Below, piece after piece: positions 36,946-49,349 of a DNA stretch of 64,000 nucleotides. The DNA lies in NCBI RefSeq assembly GCF_017589495.1, contig NC_063191.1:116001-180000 (forward strand), given 5' to 3'. Within the stretch, counting starts at the first letter, position 1. Each line of letters begins with the position of its first letter. Below the pieces are notes generated by a model. That model was not told the DNA's origin. It searched no databases and worked only from the letters and a program-made list of their open reading frames with translations. A program made the position numbers and the translations under genes. The DNA comes from Alosa alosa (lineage: Eukaryota; Chordata; Actinopteri; Clupeiformes; Clupeidae).

Positions 36946-38232
36946 ATGTCCAACAGAACAGCCTACTTTTACGACCCCGACGTCGGCAATTTCCATTATG
37001 GCGCGGGACATCCAATGAAACCTCATCGTCTCTCCCTGACGCACAGTCTCGTTTTGCATTATGGATTGTACAAGAAGATGATGGTGTTTAAACCATACAA
37101 AGCCTCCCAACATGACATGTGTCGTTTCCACTCGGAAGACTACATCGATTTCCTGCAAAAGGTTAGTCCGAACAATATGCAGGGCTTCACAAAGAGTCTT
37201 AACACCTTTAATGTAGGAGACGACTGTCCCGTTTTCCCCGGTCTGTTCGAGTTCTGCTCGCGGTACACGGGAGCCTCGCTCCAGGGCGCGACGCAGCTCA
37301 ACCATAAGATCTGTGATATTGCCATTAACTGGGCTGGGGGCCTGCATCACGCCAAGAAGTTCGAGGCTTCGGGGTTCTGTTATGTCAACGACATCGTCAT
37401 CAGCATCCTGGAGCTGCTGAAGTACCACCCGAGAGTGTTGTATATCGACATTGACATTCACCATGGCGACGGGGTGCAGGAGGCTTTCTATCTCACAGAC
37501 CGAGTTATGACGGTGTCCTTCCACAAGTACGGCAATTACTTCTTTCCCGGGACGGGTGACATGTACGAGGTGGGTGCCGAAAGCGGCCGCTACTACTGCC
37601 TGAACGTGCCGCTGCGCGATGGCATTGACGACCAAAGCTACCGGCAGCTCTTCCAGCCGGTCATCAAGCAGGTGGTGGACTTCTACCAGCCCACCTGCAT
37701 CGTGCTACAGTGTGGGGCTGACTCGCTGGGCTGTGACCGCCTGGGCTGCTTCAACCTCAGCATCCGCGGCCACGGCGAGTGCGTGGAGTTCGTCAAGAGC
37801 TTCAAGATTCCGGTGCTGGTGCTGGGTGGCGGTGGGTACACGGTGCGGAACGTGGCGCGCTGCTGGACCTACGAGACGTCCCTCCTGGTGGACGAGCCAA
37901 TCAGCGACGAGCTGCCCTACAGCGAGTACTTCGAGTACTTTGCGCCGGACTTTACGCTGCACCCAGACGTCAGCACGCGCATCGAGAACCAGAACTCGCG
38001 CCAGTACCTGGAGCAGATCCGGCAGACGGTGTTCGAGAACCTGAAGATGCTGAACCACGCCCCCAGCGTCCAGATCCACGACGTGCCCGCCGACCTCCTG
38101 AGCTACGAGCGCACGGACGAGCCGGACCAGGACGAGCGCGCGTCCGAGGACAACTACTCTCGTCCCGAGGCCAGCAGTGAGTTTTACGACGGGGACCATG
38201 ACAATGACAAGGAGAGTGATGTGGAGATTTAA
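36946..38232 (+). CDS. hdac3: Histone deacetylase 3, single uninterrupted exon
   Basis: Class I zinc-dependent lysine deacetylase, catalytic subunit of NCoR/SMRT co-repressor complexes in the nucleus. 428 residues, the same length as mammalian HDAC3, nearly identical along its length. Starts MSNRTAYFYDPDVGNFHYGA. The active site is intact: GLHHAKKFEASGFCYVND (His134/His135), YIDIDIHHGDG (Asp170, His172), LQCGADSLGCDRLGCF (zinc-ligand Asp) and LGGGGYTVRNVARCW (catalytic Tyr). The disordered acidic tail ends DNDKESDVEI with the CK2-type Ser424. There is no intron, whereas mammalian HDAC3 is spread over many exons, so this may be a functional retrocopy or an intron-less fish locus. The coding sequence becomes markedly GC-rich in its 3' half. 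Head-to-head neighbour of rrp1. Confidence 0.97.
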   Translation: MSNRTAYFYDPDVGNFHYGAGHPMKPHRLSLTHSLVLHYGLYKKMMVFKPYKASQHDMCRFHSEDYIDFLQKVSPNNMQGFTKSLNTFNVGDDCPVFPGLFEFCSRYTGASLQGATQLNHKICDIAINWAGGLHHAKKFEASGFCYVNDIVISILELLKYHPRVLYIDIDIHHGDGVQEAFYLTDRVMTVSFHKYGNYFFPGTGDMYEVGAESGRYYCLNVPLRDGIDDQSYRQLFQPVIKQVVDFYQPTCIVLQCGADSLGCDRLGCFNLSIRGHGECVEFVKSFKIPVLVLGGGGYTVRNVARCWTYETSLLVDEPISDELPYSEYFEYFAPDFTLHPDVSTRIENQNSRQYLEQIRQTVFENLKMLNHAPSVQIHDVPADLLSYERTDEPDQDERASEDNYSRPEASSEFYDGDHDNDKESDVEI

Positions 38233-38430
38233 CCCCACCCCCCACCCCCCCCCCAGGACTCAGTAACGAGTCCTCAGTAAGGCCGTGTGAGGGTCATCAG
38301 GAGAGTGATGTGGAGATTTAACAGGACTCAGTAACGAGTCCTCACCCCAGGACTCAGTAACATGTCCTCAGTAAGACCGTGTGAGGGTCATCAGAGGTCA
38401 TCAGAGGGTCATCAGAGGTCATTGATATTC
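38233..38430 (+). repeat. hdac3 3'UTR duplications, including a copy of its own coding end
   Basis: GAGAGTGATGTGGAGATTTA (codons for ESDVEI plus stop) is at 38212-38231 and again at about 38301-38320. GGACTCAGTAACGAGTCC, a 6-bp-stem hairpin, is at 38256-38273 and 38324-38341, with a third variant near 38350. GTGTGAGGGTCATCAG and AGAGGTCATC repeat further. Confidence 0.9.
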
Positions 38431-38659
38431 CAGTATAATTCGGGGTTTTGTTGTGATGTTGGCTCCTTGGGACTAGGCCGGTATCAACTGGTCTGTGACT
38501 CCATCACTGTCGCCCTGACGACGGCCCTGGACACCGCTGCCGTCTATCTCTGTGGCAACACAGCTGCCCTTTATTTTTACGGCAACACCGCTGTTGTTGC
38601 CTCATGAACAGTAGCTCTTGCCTGGCGTGCAAATCAACACAGCCTTTATGAAATCACCA

Positions 38660-38741
38660 ACACACACACACACACACATAGCCTGTATGAAATAACTTGT
38701 ACACACACACACACGTGGTCACACAGCTCAGTATACACACA

Positions 38742-38793
<52 letters not shown>

Positions 38794-38843
38794 GTCACAT
38801 AGCTCAGTACACACACACACACACACGTGGTCACACAGCTCAG

Positions 38844-38887
<44 letters not shown>

Positions 38888-38899
38888 GTCACATAGCTC

Positions 38900-38937
<38 letters not shown>

Positions 38938-39030
38938 GTCACATAGCTCAGTACACACAAACGTACACACAAACACACACACACACACGTGGTCACACAG
39001 CTCAGTACACACACACACACACACACAGTC
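38660..39030. repeat. (AC)n minisatellite with GTGGTCACACAGCTCAGTAC
   Basis: Seven units of CA run plus TGGTCACA(C/T)AGCTCAGTA. Probably in the hdac3 3'UTR. Confidence 0.95.
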
Positions 39031-39097
39031 CATGCTCCCCCCTCTCGTACTCTGTTCCAGGCTGTGGAATCAAGGGTTATTACAGTTAATGTTGTAT

Positions 39098-39160
39098 CTT
39101 TGTATGTTTATTGTTTGTATGTTTACTGTTTGTATGTTTACTGTTTGTATGTTTATCATT
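39098..39160. repeat. GTTTACTGTTTGTAT short tandem repeat
   Basis: Four 15-bp units of TGTATGTTTA(C/T)TGTT. Confidence 0.85.
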
Positions 39161-39210
39161 TTTTGACTAGAAGAAAAGACGCAATGTAAACGATTACTGC
39201 CCTGATTTTA

Positions 39211-39216
39211 AATAAA
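39211..39216 (+). terminator. hdac3: Polyadenylation signal, likely hdac3
   Basis: AATAAA in TTTTAAATAAAAGCATCACC, about 980 bp after the hdac3 stop and immediately before a MITE. It is the first canonical signal I found downstream of the stop. Confidence 0.6.
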
Positions 39217-39234
39217 AGCATCACCGCAGATTTT

Positions 39235-39611
39235 CAGGGTTCCCTGGAATTTCTGGAATATCATGGAATTTTGGAAAGTCTATTCCTGACATGGGAAATC
39301 AGGGCATTTTATAATTTTGGAGGTGGAGTCATGGAATATCAGGGACATTTGTTGTAGCTGTTTACAACAAAAGCTGTTTATTTGCCAAAATACATTAATA
39401 CAAATATGTCCAGGCAGAATTGGTGCATATCTGGTTATTAGCTTTACTGCTTGCTTGACTAGCCCAACTTGTTTATTCAATGCCCATTTATTAATTTATT
39501 ATATTGAATGCTACAGGACAGGCTATAGTGTACCATTCATTATATAGTCATGGAAATTCAGTTTTGTTTTCAGGGAAAAGTTGTGGAATTTGACTTGGAA
39601 TGGGAACCCTG
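39235..39611. mobile_element. MITE with CAGGGTTCCC termini
   Basis: Ends CAGGGTTCCC and GGGAACCCTG are exact inverted repeats. Internal TGGAATTTCTGGAATATCAT-type repeats are typical of fish elements of this type. No exact target duplication found. Confidence 0.65.
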
Positions 39612-40562
39612 GATGTTCTCCTTGTCCATTAGGACCTGGTCCACAGCCGGCCCACATCCGGTCCACAGCCGGCGCTCCGATGGAAGAGTGTCATTGTACA
39701 AACTTACAAAGAAATTCAGGGGCATTCAAGAACCGGGCTCAGTATAGAGTAATAAATATAATAAATATTCCTCACACTCAACTAGCGCAGCTGGTGGCCA
39801 TTGTGCTTCCTTCTCTTAGTCATTTCTGAGGTTAATGAAATCAATGTAAACAGGTTAAATCTGTTTCTTTTCAACTTCTCAGTCATTTTTGGTATTTGGC
39901 TTTGGATGGTTAGACTATGCACACTGCCTTTTTCATATGGCGGGGGCGGGGTTTCTCTATATGTTTTTTACTGATAGGACACCTCTGACACCCACCTAAA
40001 GACCACACCCCCTTCTAACTGCAGCGCTGTCACCATGTCACATGACCTTAAAATATCACAGGGGCCTGCGTCGTCATTAGGCTTGTTGGAGATGAACTGC
40101 GTCTGACTTTCTACGTCAACGTGAGCTTCAGAGGCTAGCCGGGTGGAGCTACAACAGACGGCAGCTCATCCCAGACAGACCGGCTACAGCAGGGGCTGAG
40201 TCAGACATTTGACACATTGGGGGCTTAGCCCAGTGTCACACACAGGAAGGCTAGGGGGGTCCGGGGGCATGCCCCCCCAGCAGAAAATGTTGAAAAATAA
40301 CCCCTTAAATAATGACTTCTAGTGAATTCTGTGTAAACTAATGGACACATTGAGACTTCAAAAGTGTGAGACTCAAGGTATCTGACTGGCACTAGGCTAC
40401 ACTGTGTAAAATTATAGTTTTGGGTCTTTCAAGAGGGGTCTTTCATAGCCTATCTGATCAGCATGCACTTAGTTAATTAAGCGTTTCTTATGAGTTATGG
40501 TTTGTATATTATAGGCTAGTATGCTGAGATAACCCTGATGGGATGCTACCTTGTCTCAATAC
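39612..40562. other. Intergenic sequence
   Basis: 40022-40090 (CTGTCACCATGTCACATGAC) is repeated at 53152-53210 and inverted at 52955-53000. No gene recognised. Confidence 0.5.
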
Positions 40563-41056
40563 TGTCGTGGGCTTTATTGAAATCCTTTAGTTTATATATC
40601 TTTTATGTAGTATCTTTATTCTGTGTAATATCATTGTTTTGTGAAACTGAATTCTGTAGTAAGTTCAGTGTGGGAAAGGAAGACTGGTTTAAGTGAAAGA
40701 GCAGGCCTGGCAGAAAATGTCATAGATAAGGTTTGGTGCCAGGAAATGTAAGCAAAACCTAAAGAATGTAGGAATAACAGGATGAGAGGGCAAAGGTGAA
40801 GTACCATATATTACTTGGTCAGTTATCTGTAAACATAGCGTGTCTTGTCTGGGATGACTTGAAGGGGTATAAAGGCTGGACAACAGCCAGAGGATGTTAG
40901 CTTACTTTGCTCACTTAGCTCACTTATCTTACTTTGCTTTCACTTGCTTGCTTCACTAATGCTCCGGAGTGCATTAAAGCCATCATCTGCAGTATACATC
41001 CACAGTGTGCGGACTTCTTTTGATGTTGTATTATTTAATTTGGATTTGACACCACA
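40563..41056 (+). repeat. 5' LTR of the endogenous retrovirus
   Basis: 494 bp starting TGTCGTGG and ending GACACCACA. TATA-like GGGGTATAAAGGCTGG near 40864 and poly(A)-like ATTAAA near 40973 give the usual U3-R-U5 order. Confidence 0.9.
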
Positions 41057-42159
41057 TAATTGGCGAGAGCCAGCCAGGAGTTGGAAAGGACAATATTTAG
41101 GCATCATCTCAGAGTCCAGGGTTTGGTCAGGGAGAGGCTGATGCATAACTTAAACTAAGGTGAGCAACTTTTGTTTAATAGCAGCTAGACTCCTCTGATC
41201 AGGCTGTACACTGAGTTATGAATACTTGTCTAAAAACGTCCCTCCAGTCAAAGAATCTTGCTAAAAAACAAAGACCAAGGGATTAATACTGCAGATTATG
41301 GTAAGCATTTGTGTGTACACTAATGGAAATGATTTTGCATGTGTAAAATCAAAAGTTCTGCATGTGGAGAACTACTAAATTCCTGCATGTGAAGGAATGA
41401 GAGAGCTAAAAGTAACAGTTTTGCATATGAAAAACTGAAAGGTCTGCATGTGAAGACCTCATTTCCTGCATGTGGAGGAAATAATACTAACAAGTTGAGT
41501 ACAGCTGATATCTGATATAAATATATCAGGTCTGAATAAGTTGAAGTTGAAACACTCCAAGAGCGAGTGGATGGCCAAGTGAGGCACCTGGTGCCTGGAA
41601 TAATGTTTAATAATGTTGTGTAAAAGTTGTGGATGTAAAGCTAAAAGAGAATACAAAGAAGTGTTGAATGGAAGTCTACTTGATTTTTAGTATATGTTGC
41701 TGGTCCATGGCAGAGCATTGGTAAAAGACGTCATATACTTGCATAACTTGTGATTAAGGAGAAGAGGCTGTGTGTGTGTGTGTGTGTGTGATACCAGGCA
41801 GAGGAGCTGCTGGTTGAAATAGGAAAAGGTGGGGGCTTGTGTAAACAGAGCAAAGGTATGCTGGGGACAAAGGATGTAGGTCTGAGATGGTTAAGGCATG
41901 TTGAACTGGGAAATATTGGAAAATATTTCACTTTGAAAGATTTTTGGGGAATGTTTAATACTGCAAAGTGTTGGGTTGAATGTCTTGGTCTTCCATGATC
42001 AAAATATTAGAAATGGTTGATAATGAGAATGTGGTAGTGGGAAAATGGTTTTGAAAGGTTGGTAACGACAGAACAGAATGGTTCTGAATTACAGTGGGCA
42101 GTTGTCTGCAGAAGTGGAGTGCTGCTTGCTGAGAATATAATATTGCCATAATAGATTAG

Positions 42160-42240
42160 ATGGTCAAGGCAAAAGAGGAATAGCTTCATTGCTTGACACT
42201 GGGGCTGTCATAGTCACTTTGACCTTTTAAAAATTGAATT
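42160..42240 (+). pseudogene. Retroviral protease remnant
   Basis: Short open segment with the LDTGA catalytic motif at 42192-42206, followed within about 30 bases by a stop. It shows where pol begins in the decayed provirus. Confidence 0.6.
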
Positions 42241-44771
42241 TGCAATAATGAGAGATACAGAAACAGTTCTGCTAGTTTTTGATTTTCTTTAAAAGACTCC
42301 ACATGTTTTATGTTTTCATGATACTGGATAAAGGCAAATTATATTAGTGTTTACATACTTTAGTCATATAGCTTACGTGCATAAATAATTCACTACGGTA
42401 GTAGTCCCATAATGTATAGTGTATTGGTTGGTTAAGCTAGTCTCTTTAGGTTTCTATTATGTTTAAAGGGTCATTTCAAGTTAGCCTTGTTTATAATAAG
42501 AGTATTATTACAAGTTAGAGAGAGTTAGTAGGAAAAATCACATCTGTGCTATGCTGTGGATGAGTAGACCAACTGACAGATGGAGGCCCATCATGGTTAA
42601 ATATAGTTTTAAGATCCAGGATTTGGGATGAACGCTGATGGCGGTTCCAGGTGTTGGAAAAGTGTTGTTGTGTCCAGTGTTGACTAAGATATATTATGTA
42701 TTAGTAGTAGTAGTAGTATGTTGACAATTGATAGGTTATATTAGTGGTAGCCTACTAATGATATACAGTATATTAGCTTATCAGTAGGTGTTAGGTTCAA
42801 CTGTTAAATTAGCATTGTTAAGAATATGATAATCATGATAGTAGTATTAATAATAGGTCTAAATTAAATAGCTTAGCTATTAGCATGACTAGGCTAGGTT
42901 TGCATAGTATTATTAGGCTCAGATAGCTGTTGGCATTATTAGGCTAAAGCTGGGTCAGCAACTGGCATTACTACACTGGATAGCAGTATTGAAGTTAATT
43001 TGGTTCATGGTAACATTGTTGAAGCTTAGGTTTGCTTTAGAAAGATTTTGTGATGGATTATAGTTCATGGAAGACCACAATGTTATTGGGAAAACTAATT
43101 GAATTTAAGACTCCTTTGGATAATGTTCTAGACATATATAGGAACTCAATAAGGTTTATCAATAACTCATATTACAGTTGGTGTATTGTGGTATGTGTGT
43201 CATGAGTATGTGTGTTATGAATAACATCCTACCTTGTGGTGTTATGGGTGTTAATATACAATAATATCAGGTATTGTTTCCATGTACATTTACAGTTAAA
43301 GGTACAGGTGACTGTTTAGCTCTGAAGAGGTGGTTTGGGCAAGGTCATTTGGTTTTAGAGCTGTCCTGCTATGTGGAAAAGGTTTATGGCTATAGGCTAT
43401 GGTTATAGCCTTCCCACATAGTCCTTTTTTGTTAAGAGTTGGAAAAGGGGTTTTGTATTGTCCACATCACTGGTTGCATAAGCCAAGATCAACTGACATA
43501 TGATAAATCAAAAAATGGTTAATATTTGAAATAACGGCGACACTGAAAAAGACTGACTCTGACTGACTTAAAACGTTTTGGATTACTACTTTATATTTAA
43601 CAATCTAGATGATGGGGATATTGATGGTTTCAGAAGATCTCTGGGGATATTTAGTTTCTACCTGTCAAATGGGTTGAAGAATCATATGGTATAAGGCAGC
43701 AATTGTTGTTAGCACTGAGGGGTTATTTGATGGAAAGTGGTGCTAAGCTACTTGGCCCTAGAGTATCATTTGTTATTTGCATAGCTATATTATAATTTAG
43801 ATAATACTGATATAATTAAGTGGTTATAGGGTTATATGGGGTGTTAGTTAATTTGCTGTTGGGGTTTTATGGGGGCTCAGTAGGCTCAGTACAGAGGGAA
43901 CTGAGTAGTGACTCCCTTAGCAAAATTAGTTTGTGAAATGTACTGTGGGTCTATTTATTTCTAACTAAGAATATGCATAGCTTAAACTTTTTGTGTAAAA
44001 ATCATAGAAATGGTAAATTTATTTATACTTGGTATAAGAGTTTTGAGTATATCTAGCCTACACTTATACTTGGATTTATACTTAGAGACTGTATATGTAG
44101 TATAGTATATGTATACTGAAGGAAAGGTTTAAGGATACTTATTTACCTATAGCTAGAGGTTGGATAGATAGATGGATGCTTTATTTATCCCAAAGGGGAA
44201 ATTCAAGAATGAATGTTGAATGTTGAGAGGAGGTATGATAAAGTTAATTTCATAAAATTCATTAGTAAATTTTAATATTACACTTTTGATAAAGTAACAG
44301 TGCTAAAGGATATTAAAATACATGGAGACAACTGGGGAATTATACTTCATTGGCTTAAGTGATAAATGAACTGGAAGTATGTTTTGGTAGTGAGGAATGG
44401 CATAATATATTAGACCATTCACTGTGGAATGCAGCATATGGACAGTAAGAGCCTCAAAGTTATAGAATTATATAAGATAATTACTCTAGTAATGTTTAGA
44501 GAAACTGGGTAATCTGATAAAAGGTAAAGGGAATGCAAGTCAACCTAAGTATGGAAATTTGATAGTCACCTATAAAAATAAGTAGTGTTACAGAAACCCC
44601 AGGCTAAAGTAACAGGGATCAGTTGGTAAACAGTACAATGAAAAAGTGTTGCAGAAAAGTGGTTGAGAGAATGAGGAAATAGAGATTTATGGCCTATACA
44701 AGAATTAATGGATTTAGCACTGTTACAAAGGTCAGGGATTACATGAAAATTGACACAATAGTAGAGCTATA

Positions 44772-45245
44772 TGTCAGGACCCACAGAGACAGACAAGACA
44801 AGAAGTCAAGCAGTGTGAGATTTATTTACAGGCATCATAGGCATCAGAACATCACAGACAGAATCCAGGGTTTTCACGAAAACATGGCCTACTGGCAAAA
44901 GTTCAGAAGTGTCATACCACACGCTGAGAACACAGGAGATCCAAAAGGCAAACTTAGGAGATTCAGCTTCAATAGCAGTTCAGAACAGATTTCAAGGAAC
45001 AGAGTGACCTGGAGTTCTGTAGCATCCGATGATGAGGCCAGAGACAGAGTGCTGGGTGAATGGAGATTAAGTAGTCTGTGGTTCAATGAAGTGCAGGTGA
45101 AAGTGATCACCAATCAGGAGGGAAGAGAATGAGCAGTGGAGACTGATTGGTTGGGGTGAGTAACTAATAAGCAGGGGAGAGTGAACGGGCAGGTGTGGTT
45201 AAGTTGGACTGATTGCTCGTTTGGGAAACTTGCCTGGCTGTGACA
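44772..45245 (-). mobile_element. Likely solo LTR inserted in the endogenous retrovirus
   Basis: 474 bp bounded by TGTCAGGACC and GGCTGTGACA (TG...CA). Flanked by an exact 5-bp duplication CTATA at 44767-44771 and 45246-45250. Read on the minus strand it starts TGTCACAGCCAGG and ends GGTCCTGACA, like gypsy-type LTRs. No internal region. Confidence 0.72.
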
Positions 45246-47875
45246 CTATAAGAAGAAAAGGTCAGTCATAGTGGAAATAGTAGGAGAAAGAGGTATTTAA
45301 AAGGCTCAAAAACATCTTGACATCTTGATAGATTAATACAATAGGAGATAAGAGGCAGAAGTAAGGAGATGACTTGGGAGAGAGTGACCCTAAATGTAGG
45401 AATAATAATAGATGCAGATGTTATAGGAAGATATAAGGGATAAAATGTACAGTTAATGGTAAATTACAAAAGGGCAAGGTAAAGTAGATGATAGATAGAG
45501 AGTAATCTAGTAAATACTACAATCTGCCTGCAGCATGATTTCCTCATCCCCTCCAGCTAAACAGTAAATGTAATGCTGCCTCTTATATCTAAGGGGGGAA
45601 AAGCTCATTACCAGCCGTGTGAGGACATGCTGATGTGCAGGGGTTAGTCAGTGGGGGTGGAGATTCAGACAAGATGGTAATAACTAAGGCAGAGTGAGAG
45701 GAAATTACAGAGGAGGCATCATGTGAGAATGGACATCTGAAGCAAGACAATCATCAGGTTGTTTTGACTGTCAAAGAAGGGACAAAGAAACAGGACAAGA
45801 GGGAGGAGCCCAAGGCATGCCTTCTGAGGCCTTTGTGAAATAGCATAGTTTTAAGGAGGTGAGCAGGAGAAGGAGGATACCAATACTATCAAAGGGAATT
45901 GATGAGGAAACCATGATGAGGAACTATCTTATGGGTGAGCCCACCTGATACCCAACGCTGCCCAGACTAGGTACAGAGAAGGTAGTTAAGACATCTCAGG
46001 GTCATTTTAAAGTATGATTTACTCTTATTCTTACCTTTATTATATTTTGATTGTTATTTTGAATAGAAGTGACTACTGTTTAATTAATTGTAAATGTAAA
46101 TGTTTTAATCAAATTAAGTGACAAAGTGATAACACTGTTATTTTTAATGTCAAATGACACTCCATTAATTTTTCAGGATAGGTGGTGGTGTAAGTAGGTA
46201 AGACTAACTTGACTATGTCCTAGGGACTGTTACATATTACAATATTACCTCTAGATCATGGGAGTTCCCTAGTGGTCACTCGCACTCAACAAGTCTAAGG
46301 AATAGAATGATTTAGCTTTAATGGGAAAAATAAAGTTTGTAGAAATATTGAAATGATGTAATATCTGCTTTACATGTAACTAATGTGAAGCTATAAAAGA
46401 TTTTAAAGAAAAGCTATACTAAAATAACATTTGATAAAAAGGATTTACTAAAGTTTAGATAGATAAGGTAGTATAGGGCTAGAAGAGGTAAGCTTAGTTT
46501 TTGAAGAATAAAACATTATAAAAGTCTATGACATGCAGAGACATTTGGAGTAAGATATGTTGAAGAAAGGATGAGATTACTGTATGTCCTAGAACAGCTA
46601 ATTAATATAGCTTGCATAATAACCAGTCTTAAAGTGGTATTCCAAATTGACAATAAATAAAATAACAATGCTTATAGGGAAATGTGTTTAATCTCTATGC
46701 AAAAAGAGAATAGATGGTATTAGGATCATCATAAGTCATTGTCAGAAGATTAAAATGTTTTATTATTTCAGGAATAGAAAAGCTGGTGGAAAGATGTTGG
46801 TCTTCATGGAAGGAATGGAGGTCCACCAACTCTATTCTGTTAATCACAGTAACAAAGGGGGGCGAACCCTGGTAGAATGTTAAATTGTATGATTTGTTAC
46901 ATTTGTTACCTTGGGTTACAGATTTTTATAATTTTTCACTGTCATTATTTGATTAATGTTTTATTTGAACGTCCCTTTGGAAAAAAGAGTCTGCTAAATC
47001 CCATAACTGTAACTCTAATGGTTAGTGGCATTTATATGATACTAACCAGATATTTTCCCAACAGATACTTGATATGGTGCTTTCCTTTGCGCATAGTTGG
47101 GATCTATGAGCAAGGGGGGAGTAGTAAAGAGGAATATTTTTAGAGGAATATTTTTATTGAAGGATTTTCATAGTTACAGGAAGTTATTGATGATAGTCTA
47201 ACAGATGTCATGTGTATAGTCATAATATCAGGAAAGTGATAGTGTTGTCTAAACCATTAGGTCCCAGAAGGATCATAAAAACACTTAGTTATTGATTACA
47301 TTGATATGAAAAATGTAATAAAATAAGAAACTTTGGTAGTGGTTTGTAGGGGTTTTCAGATGATAAGGGCAAATGACATGTTAAAAGGGAGAATTGCTAA
47401 AATATGTGCCTCAACAGATTTAAACTGGTTTGATGCCTTACGCATTGCTTCGATGCAAATAAGGTCACAACAAAACCAGAGTAATCACTTTTTGCACTAA
47501 AGATAAAAGCTGAGAGGTCCACCAGAGGCCCACCTTTGGATCAGCTCCAAGGATAAATGAGAAATTATATGGAATAATTGTCATTAATTCACAGAACAAT
47601 TTATAAGCAGGAAAAGGACTTTCAGAAGGACCTACAGGAAAAGAGTCAACAACCTACAGTATACTGCCTGGGGACAGAAATGATCCTGGCAGTGGTGGGT
47701 ATAGTGTTTTTGGCATGTATGCTCCTGTTCCCCTGTTGATTGTAGACTTTCAGGCAAGGAATCCAGTGAGGAAGGGGGGACATTGTCCCAGCAACATCTG
47801 CCCTGATAACAAACAGGGAATGGACAGAAAACGGCAGAGATCCCAGTCCATGACATACCACCAAACCACCAGGAA

Positions 47876-48343
47876 ATGAGCCATTCAACTGTTTGGCTGA
47901 CAAAGAAGACTCGGGTAACACAGAAATTATTGACTGACCAAATCTTATCTACCACAACAGGAATCTGGAATATTGGTGAATCTTCCAATATGAACGCAGT
48001 CTGTTATGTGTTTGGAGCACTAAGTGAACCGGTGGCTGCAACCTCCTGGGTAGCTATGCACCACTGGATGATGTTGGATCAGATATTAGCCAAAGAAAGT
48101 GGAGTGTGTGTCAACATAGGAGTATAGTGCAGTATTTTTATTCCTATAACATAGCTATGGCAAAACTAATAATGATAAAAAAAGATAGTTTAAGGGGCAT
48201 TAGGAGGATTAGAAATATGGCTAGCACAAATAGGAATAGTTGTAGGAATAGGTTTGCTTGTATTTGTGCTTGTTTTCTCTTTGTTTCTTCCTTGTTTGAA
48301 ACAGTGGCTGGGAGAAATGGATCACAAATGCCTCTGCTGTTGA
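47876..48343 (+). pseudogene. Envelope transmembrane-subunit remnant of the endogenous retrovirus
   Basis: An open segment (47876-48127) with the layout of a retroviral transmembrane subunit (a conserved region ending in a Cys motif). It is followed in another frame by a glycine/valine/leucine-rich membrane-spanning stretch and short Cys-rich tail ending at a TGA (48341-48343). The frame change and missing upstream parts show it is inactive. Confidence 0.6.
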
Positions 48344-49349
48344 TGAATGAAGCAAATGGCAACCCTTGTGGAAGGAGATACTAGTGCCAGGACAGATGAC
48401 AAGGAAATGGAAACATGACAGTGATGCCAGTGATGCCAGAACTGATGCTTCTCATAGAGGATTGGAGAAAGGAGGAAAATTAGGATACAGTATGCTGGTT
48501 GGGAGCAAAACCAGCTCTTTCATTTATGAAGTGGGATTGGGTGTGGACTCCACTCTGTCCAACAGCCAAGCCTCCAATGTTCTCAGAGCATATGAGATGG
48601 AGTACGGAACTAAGAAAATGGCTTTTGTTTTTTGTGAATTGCAATATTCGTAACATACCTCACACTTGAAGCTCAGCATCCAACATTTGCTAATACATCT
48701 GCGTTTGCATTTACACTCTGCCATCTCCGAGGAACAAGCAATGGACTAAAAACTGTGTGTAATGAGAATGTATTATTAATAGTTTGGTGTTACTTTGTTT
48801 TCAGAGAAGAGGGTAATTATAGCATGTAGCCTATCTTCATGTAGAAGCTTAGAATATTATAGGACTAGCCCAATCTGCAAAAAACCCATCAGGAATTCTG
48901 ATGTGATCTGTTTGCTCATTTGATGAATTTATGGGAATGGGAAAAGCATATGTGTAGATGAAGGAAAGTTTCTCCTCTCGCTTGTTGTAAACAAGTGTTG
49001 CTGTAATAACAGGACAGTAGAAGAGTTTCCCATATGAAGGTTTTTTCCCTTATGCTTAAGGTTTAATCTATTTGATAATAACACTACGCTATTGGATTTG
49101 ATTTTAGTGAGGGTTGGTTCAAGGGTTTAATAACTGTACTAATATAAGTGTTTTATGTTTAGCAGTGGTATTGGGGACAATTGCTTAAACTCATAGTTGC
49201 TGCTATGTTAACTGGTTTGCTTAGCTGACTGTTTGTAGTGTGACTCAGCTTAGCAGCTGTATTTTCTTGATAGTAGGGGATGTGTTAAAATAGTGATACA
49301 TGTTTGATCTTGCTGCATAAGTGAGCACTTTGCGCTCAAAGGGGGGATA

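Noticed and set aside
36934..38245. Long antisense open frames opposite hdac3
   Set aside because: Shadow frames of a GC-rich conserved coding region; no homology or separate splice structure.
44689..45132. 147-codon open frame inside the provirus
   Set aside because: Most of it lies in the nested solo LTR (44772-45245) and crosses its boundary, so it is not a retroviral gene.
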